Shown here: positions 61,379-64,000 of the stretch, one piece after another
Numbering within the stretch: position 1 is the first letter of the stretch
Layout of the letters: each line of letters opens with the position of its first letter
Source of the DNA: Dyadobacter sp. SG02
Lineage (GTDB): Bacteria > Bacteroidota > Bacteroidia > Cytophagales > Spirosomataceae
NCBI RefSeq assembly: GCF_900109045.1
Contig: NZ_FNYL01000007.1
Location: forward strand, 62,001-126,000
Length of the DNA stretch: 64,000 nucleotides
Reading direction: 5' to 3'
Position numbers and translations under genes: made by a program
The notes under the pieces: generated by a model
Told to the model about the DNA's origin: nothing
Databases searched by the model: none
What the model saw: only the letters and a program-made list of their open reading frames with translations

Positions 61379-62407
61379 CTACTGTGACGGAAGTGAATTT
61401 ACCTCGCTCGACCCCCGCAACACCAGCGAACTTTCCAGTACCACCCTTTCAAATGCAAACCGCGTACTGTTCAGCTCTTTGAAAACGAGCTCCATCGCTT
61501 TGATACCCATTTCGTAGGCCGGCTGTGAGACGGAACTGAGCGGTGGGTCCAGGAGCTCGTTCGTAGGCTCGTTGTAGAAGCCGATGATCGCGAGGTCGTG
61601 GGGGATGCGTATGCCACGTTGTTTGGCGAGGACGAGCGCCCATTGCGCGATCTGGTCACTGTACGCGAGGATAGCGTCATGCTGTGCCCCGGAGTCGAAG
61701 AGCTCGGTGATGGCGGCGATGGTGGAATCTTTTTCCTGGTCGGCGGCTATTTTGATAATATCCGGGTTCAGGGATATCTGATGGTCGGCTAATGCCTGCG
61801 AGTAGCCTTCGAAGCGTTTCTGGCTGATCTGTAAATGCTCGGGACCTCTGAAAAATGCGATTTTACGCCTGTCCTGGGCTATGAGCACGGAAGTCGCTTC
61901 ATAAGCGGCGCGGTGGTTGTCTATCAGCACCTTGGAGCAGGTAATCTCCTCACAATCGCGGTTGAAGAGCACCAGCGGCACGTTCTTACGCTGGATTTTG
62001 AGCAAATGGTCGTAGTTGGTCGTGTTGGCCGACATTGAGAGCACCACCCCGGACGTCCGCGAGCTCAGCAGGCTGTGGATTTGCCGTACTTCCTTTTCAT
62101 AACTATCGTCGGTCTGGCAGATCAGGAGCTGGTACCCATGTTTTTCGGCGACTTCGGCCATGCCGGGCAGGGCTTGCAGGTATAATGCATAACTGATTTT
62201 AGGAACCACTACGCCGATCGTGTTGCTACGCCGGTTGAGGAGCTGGAATGCAAGCTGGTTAGGTTCGTAGTCGAGCTGTTCGGCGAGCTCGTACACGGCC
62301 TGACGTGTGCTTTCTCTGATGTCCGGGTGATTTTTTAATGCCCTCGAAACGGTGGAAATGGAGATGCCGAGTTTGGTGGCGATGGTTTTTAGTGTGATGT
62401 CCTCCAT
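61379..62407 (-). CDS. LacI-family transcriptional regulator
   Basis: 342 aa. ITLKTIATKLGISISTVSRALKNHPDI is the LacI helix-turn-helix with hinge helix (PNQLAFQLLNRRSNTIGVVVP), followed by a periplasmic-binding-protein-like sugar sensor domain. It should repress or activate the adjacent sugar genes: the esterase downstream and the divergent glycoside hydrolase. Two TTTGCG half-sites lie just upstream of its start. Confidence 0.93.
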   Translation of the reverse strand: MEDITLKTIATKLGISISTVSRALKNHPDIRESTRQAVYELAEQLDYEPNQLAFQLLNRRSNTIGVVVPKISYALYLQALPGMAEVAEKHGYQLLICQTDDSYEKEVRQIHSLLSSRTSGVVLSMSANTTNYDHLLKIQRKNVPLVLFNRDCEEITCSKVLIDNHRAAYEATSVLIAQDRRKIAFFRGPEHLQISQKRFEGYSQALADHQISLNPDIIKIAADQEKDSTIAAITELFDSGAQHDAILAYSDQIAQWALVLAKQRGIRIPHDLAIIGFYNEPTNELLDPPLSSVSQPAYEMGIKAMELVFKELNSTRFAFERVVLESSLVLRGSSEVNSLPSQ

Positions 62408-62412
62408 ACTGC

Positions 62413-62435
62413 AAAGGTTTGCGGAAAGGTTTGCG
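62413..62435. promoter_or_regulatory. Direct repeat, candidate regulator binding site
   Basis: AAAGGTTTGCG occurs at 62413-62423 and 62425-62435, a 12-bp period, 5-28 bp upstream of the LacI start in the shared divergent spacer. The TTTGCG half-site resembles half of the CAAACGTTTG palindrome at 15548. Autoregulation is inferred. Confidence 0.4.
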
Positions 62436-62546
62436 AAAATTATTTAAGTATTTTGTTTGCAGGCACTTGCGGAAATTTCTTCCTTGCCGAAAGATAGTGT
62501 TTTCCTGACACAACCAAAAAGTAATCGCCGACCGCTTCCCGTTTTT

Positions 62547-64000
62547 ATGAGCCGCATTTACACGACGTTCCGCCTTCTGGTAATCATTCTTTGCATTTCA
62601 AATCCCGCCCGCGCCGCGCACGCATTACCCGGGTGGACACATATGCGCGGTGATCTTGTGCTCCAATGGGACCTGGGTAACGACAAGGCAACGTTGTCGC
62701 ATCGTGTCAAAGGTGGGGTGATGTGGCAGGGTAGCTTGTTGCCTTCACTTTGGTATGAGAACCCGAAAAAGGAGAAAAGGTATTCCAAAGCGGTGGTACA
62801 ATCGGCTGTAAAAGAAGGTGATAAGCTGGTCGTTTCACTGCAATGGCCGGGACTTGGAAAAGGCAGATTGCTGGTTGAAAATACCGCAACGGGCTGGCGG
62901 TTTACGGAGCTTTCGGCGGAATGGGCGGCTTTTACACCCAAAATCATTGAAATGTATCTCGGTGCGTCGATGTTGGTAAATGGTGCCAATGTGCAACCGA
63001 CCTGGGACCGGCCGTTCATGCCCGACTGGCAGTCGTTCGGCTATTGCGTGCCGGGCGCGAAGGCCGGGACGGTGCAGAGCTATTTCCGGAGTTGGGATTT
63101 CGGCCATACCACCATTGCACTAGGCAATTTCGGGCCTTCGATGGGCACACCTTACGGAGCGGCATTTCCGCGACCGGTACTTTTTGCGGGAATGGGTTCC
63201 GACGGCGGCTGGCTTACAGCAGGCGCAGGGAGGGTGCCGAATGCGGCGATGTCGCTGAAAATCCAATCGACGCGAGGATGTTTACAGTTTCTATACCGCG
63301 AAGATCTCTGGGGCACTCCGACGGGCAAGACGCGCATTTGGAAAGATTTGGCGCGGTTTGCGATCGATACGACGGCTTACGGGAGTTTCCGGCAGTATTA
63401 TGCGTCATTCCCGGGAGTGGAGAAATCGAATGCCGGCGAATCGCTGCGAAAACAGACGGCGTCGATCTGGAACACCTGGGGCATGTGGCGGTGGAAGAAG
63501 TACCCGATCCGCCCGATCGCCGATTTTATGGAAAAAATGCAGAACGAGGTAATGGTACTGGACGATCCGTGGGAGTCGTCTCAGGGTTCGGGTGTGCCGG
63601 ATTTGAAGAAGTTCCCGGATTTCTACCAGGACATTGCCTATATCCGCAACAAGGGTGTGGAAGTGGGTGTGTGGGAAACCATCGGGTGGATCAAGGACAC
63701 GGTTGCGTGTGGTTTGGGTAAAAAAGACTTGATACTGGATAAAAACGGCAAGCCGTGCATGGCTAACTGGAATTTCGATCCGCAGGGCGATGCCTATTAT
63801 TGCATGGATTTCAGCTCGGAGAAGACCAGGAAGTTTCTCTGGGACCGGACGGTACGTATTATGAAGGAGATCAAACCGCGCGTGATCAAGCTGGATTTTG
63901 GCTATGGTCTGCCGAACCCGGATATGGGCGCGCCGCGTGACCCGGCATTGCGCGGCGAAAGACATACGTTTGCATTGATGCAGCAGATCGCGAAGGCGGC
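62547..64000 (+). CDS. Secreted glycoside hydrolase, GH31/GH36-like TIM barrel, C-terminus cut by window edge
   Basis: 484 codons of open frame from ATG 62547 to the edge. Signal MSRIYTTFRLLVIILCISNPARA. The N-terminal ~280 residues are beta-rich; the barrel then follows (NTWGMWRWKKYPIRPIADFMEKMQNEVMVLDDPWES, FPDFYQDIAYIRNKGVEVGVWETIGWIKDT, IKPRVIKLDFGYGLPNP). KLDFG is the likely nucleophile Asp segment of clan GH-D or GH31-like alpha-galactosidases and alpha-xylosidases. The family call is moderate because half the barrel is missing. Divergent from the LacI gene, and so its most likely target. Confidence 0.8.
   Translation, partial: MSRIYTTFRLLVIILCISNPARAAHALPGWTHMRGDLVLQWDLGNDKATLSHRVKGGVMWQGSLLPSLWYENPKKEKRYSKAVVQSAVKEGDKLVVSLQWPGLGKGRLLVENTATGWRFTELSAEWAAFTPKIIEMYLGASMLVNGANVQPTWDRPFMPDWQSFGYCVPGAKAGTVQSYFRSWDFGHTTIALGNFGPSMGTPYGAAFPRPVLFAGMGSDGGWLTAGAGRVPNAAMSLKIQSTRGCLQFLYREDLWGTPTGKTRIWKDLARFAIDTTAYGSFRQYYASFPGVEKSNAGESLRKQTASIWNTWGMWRWKKYPIRPIADFMEKMQNEVMVLDDPWESSQGSGVPDLKKFPDFYQDIAYIRNKGVEVGVWETIGWIKDTVACGLGKKDLILDKNGKPCMANWNFDPQGDAYYCMDFSSEKTRKFLWDRTVRIMKEIKPRVIKLDFGYGLPNPDMGAPRDPALRGERHTFALMQQIAKA

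Overview
The window looks like chromosomal DNA of a Bacteroidota bacterium, most likely a Cytophagales member of the Dyadobacter/Spirosoma type. Support: two SusC/SusD outer-membrane nutrient-uptake pairs, a metalloprotease with a type IX secretion (T9SS) C-terminal domain, Bacteroidota-type promoters (TAnnTTTG at -7), many Tat-exported or lipoprotein sugar enzymes, and short intergenic spaces. The genus is inferred from gene style, not proven. I see no rRNA, tRNA, phage, transposase or CRISPR array.

Layout. 1-3.1 kb: end of a secreted cysteine-containing protein, then a BlaI-type repressor and a BlaR1-type M56 protease with a long heptad-repeat tail. 3.2-8.4 kb: Tat-exported GH5 glycosidase, MazF toxin-antitoxin pair, VOC protein, exported TIM-barrel sugar isomerase, small membrane protein, APH-like kinase and small acetyltransferase. 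8.4-15.5 kb: orphan multi-PAS histidine kinase, DUF1080 lipoprotein, DinB-like protein, exported Gfo/Idh/MocA oxidoreductase, CE1-like esterase and SDR. 16-21.2 kb: first SusC/SusD pair behind a long leader. 21.4-33 kb: small PepSY-like protein, cytochrome c-glucose/sorbosone dehydrogenase, a three-gene operon of unknown function, two hydrolases, aldo/keto reductase, PQQ dehydrogenase and sialate O-acetylesterase. 33-37.7 kb: three family 2 glycosyltransferases and an MsbA-like ABC exporter. 38-40.3 kb: a DisA_N-like sensor protein convergent with DNA polymerase IV. 40.4-64 kb: T9SS M43 protease, second SusC/SusD pair, a 5'-nucleotidase split into two genes, antiporter, P450, Dps, SYLF and KTSC proteins, TonB receptor, GMC oxidoreductase, CE1-like esterase, LacI regulator and the start of a large glycoside hydrolase.

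How the genes fit together. Most of the window serves glycan uptake and periplasmic sugar oxidation or de-esterification: SusC/D import, GH5 and GH31/36-like hydrolases, acetyl/feruloyl-type esterases, DUF1080, sugar isomerase, Gfo/Idh, GMC, PQQ and sorbosone-type dehydrogenases. The rest covers envelope polysaccharide synthesis and export, stress response (Dps, Pol IV, toxin-antitoxin) and regulation.

The most unusual signal is a family of intergenic elements at 42.6, 55.1, 58.0 and 59.9 kb. They are built of 10-bp units that place GTCA once per helical turn, followed by the reverse-complement array, so each can fold on itself. Two of them are near-identical inverted copies about 17 kb apart. 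Each begins at or over the stop codon of a neighbouring gene. I do not recognise them as a described family.
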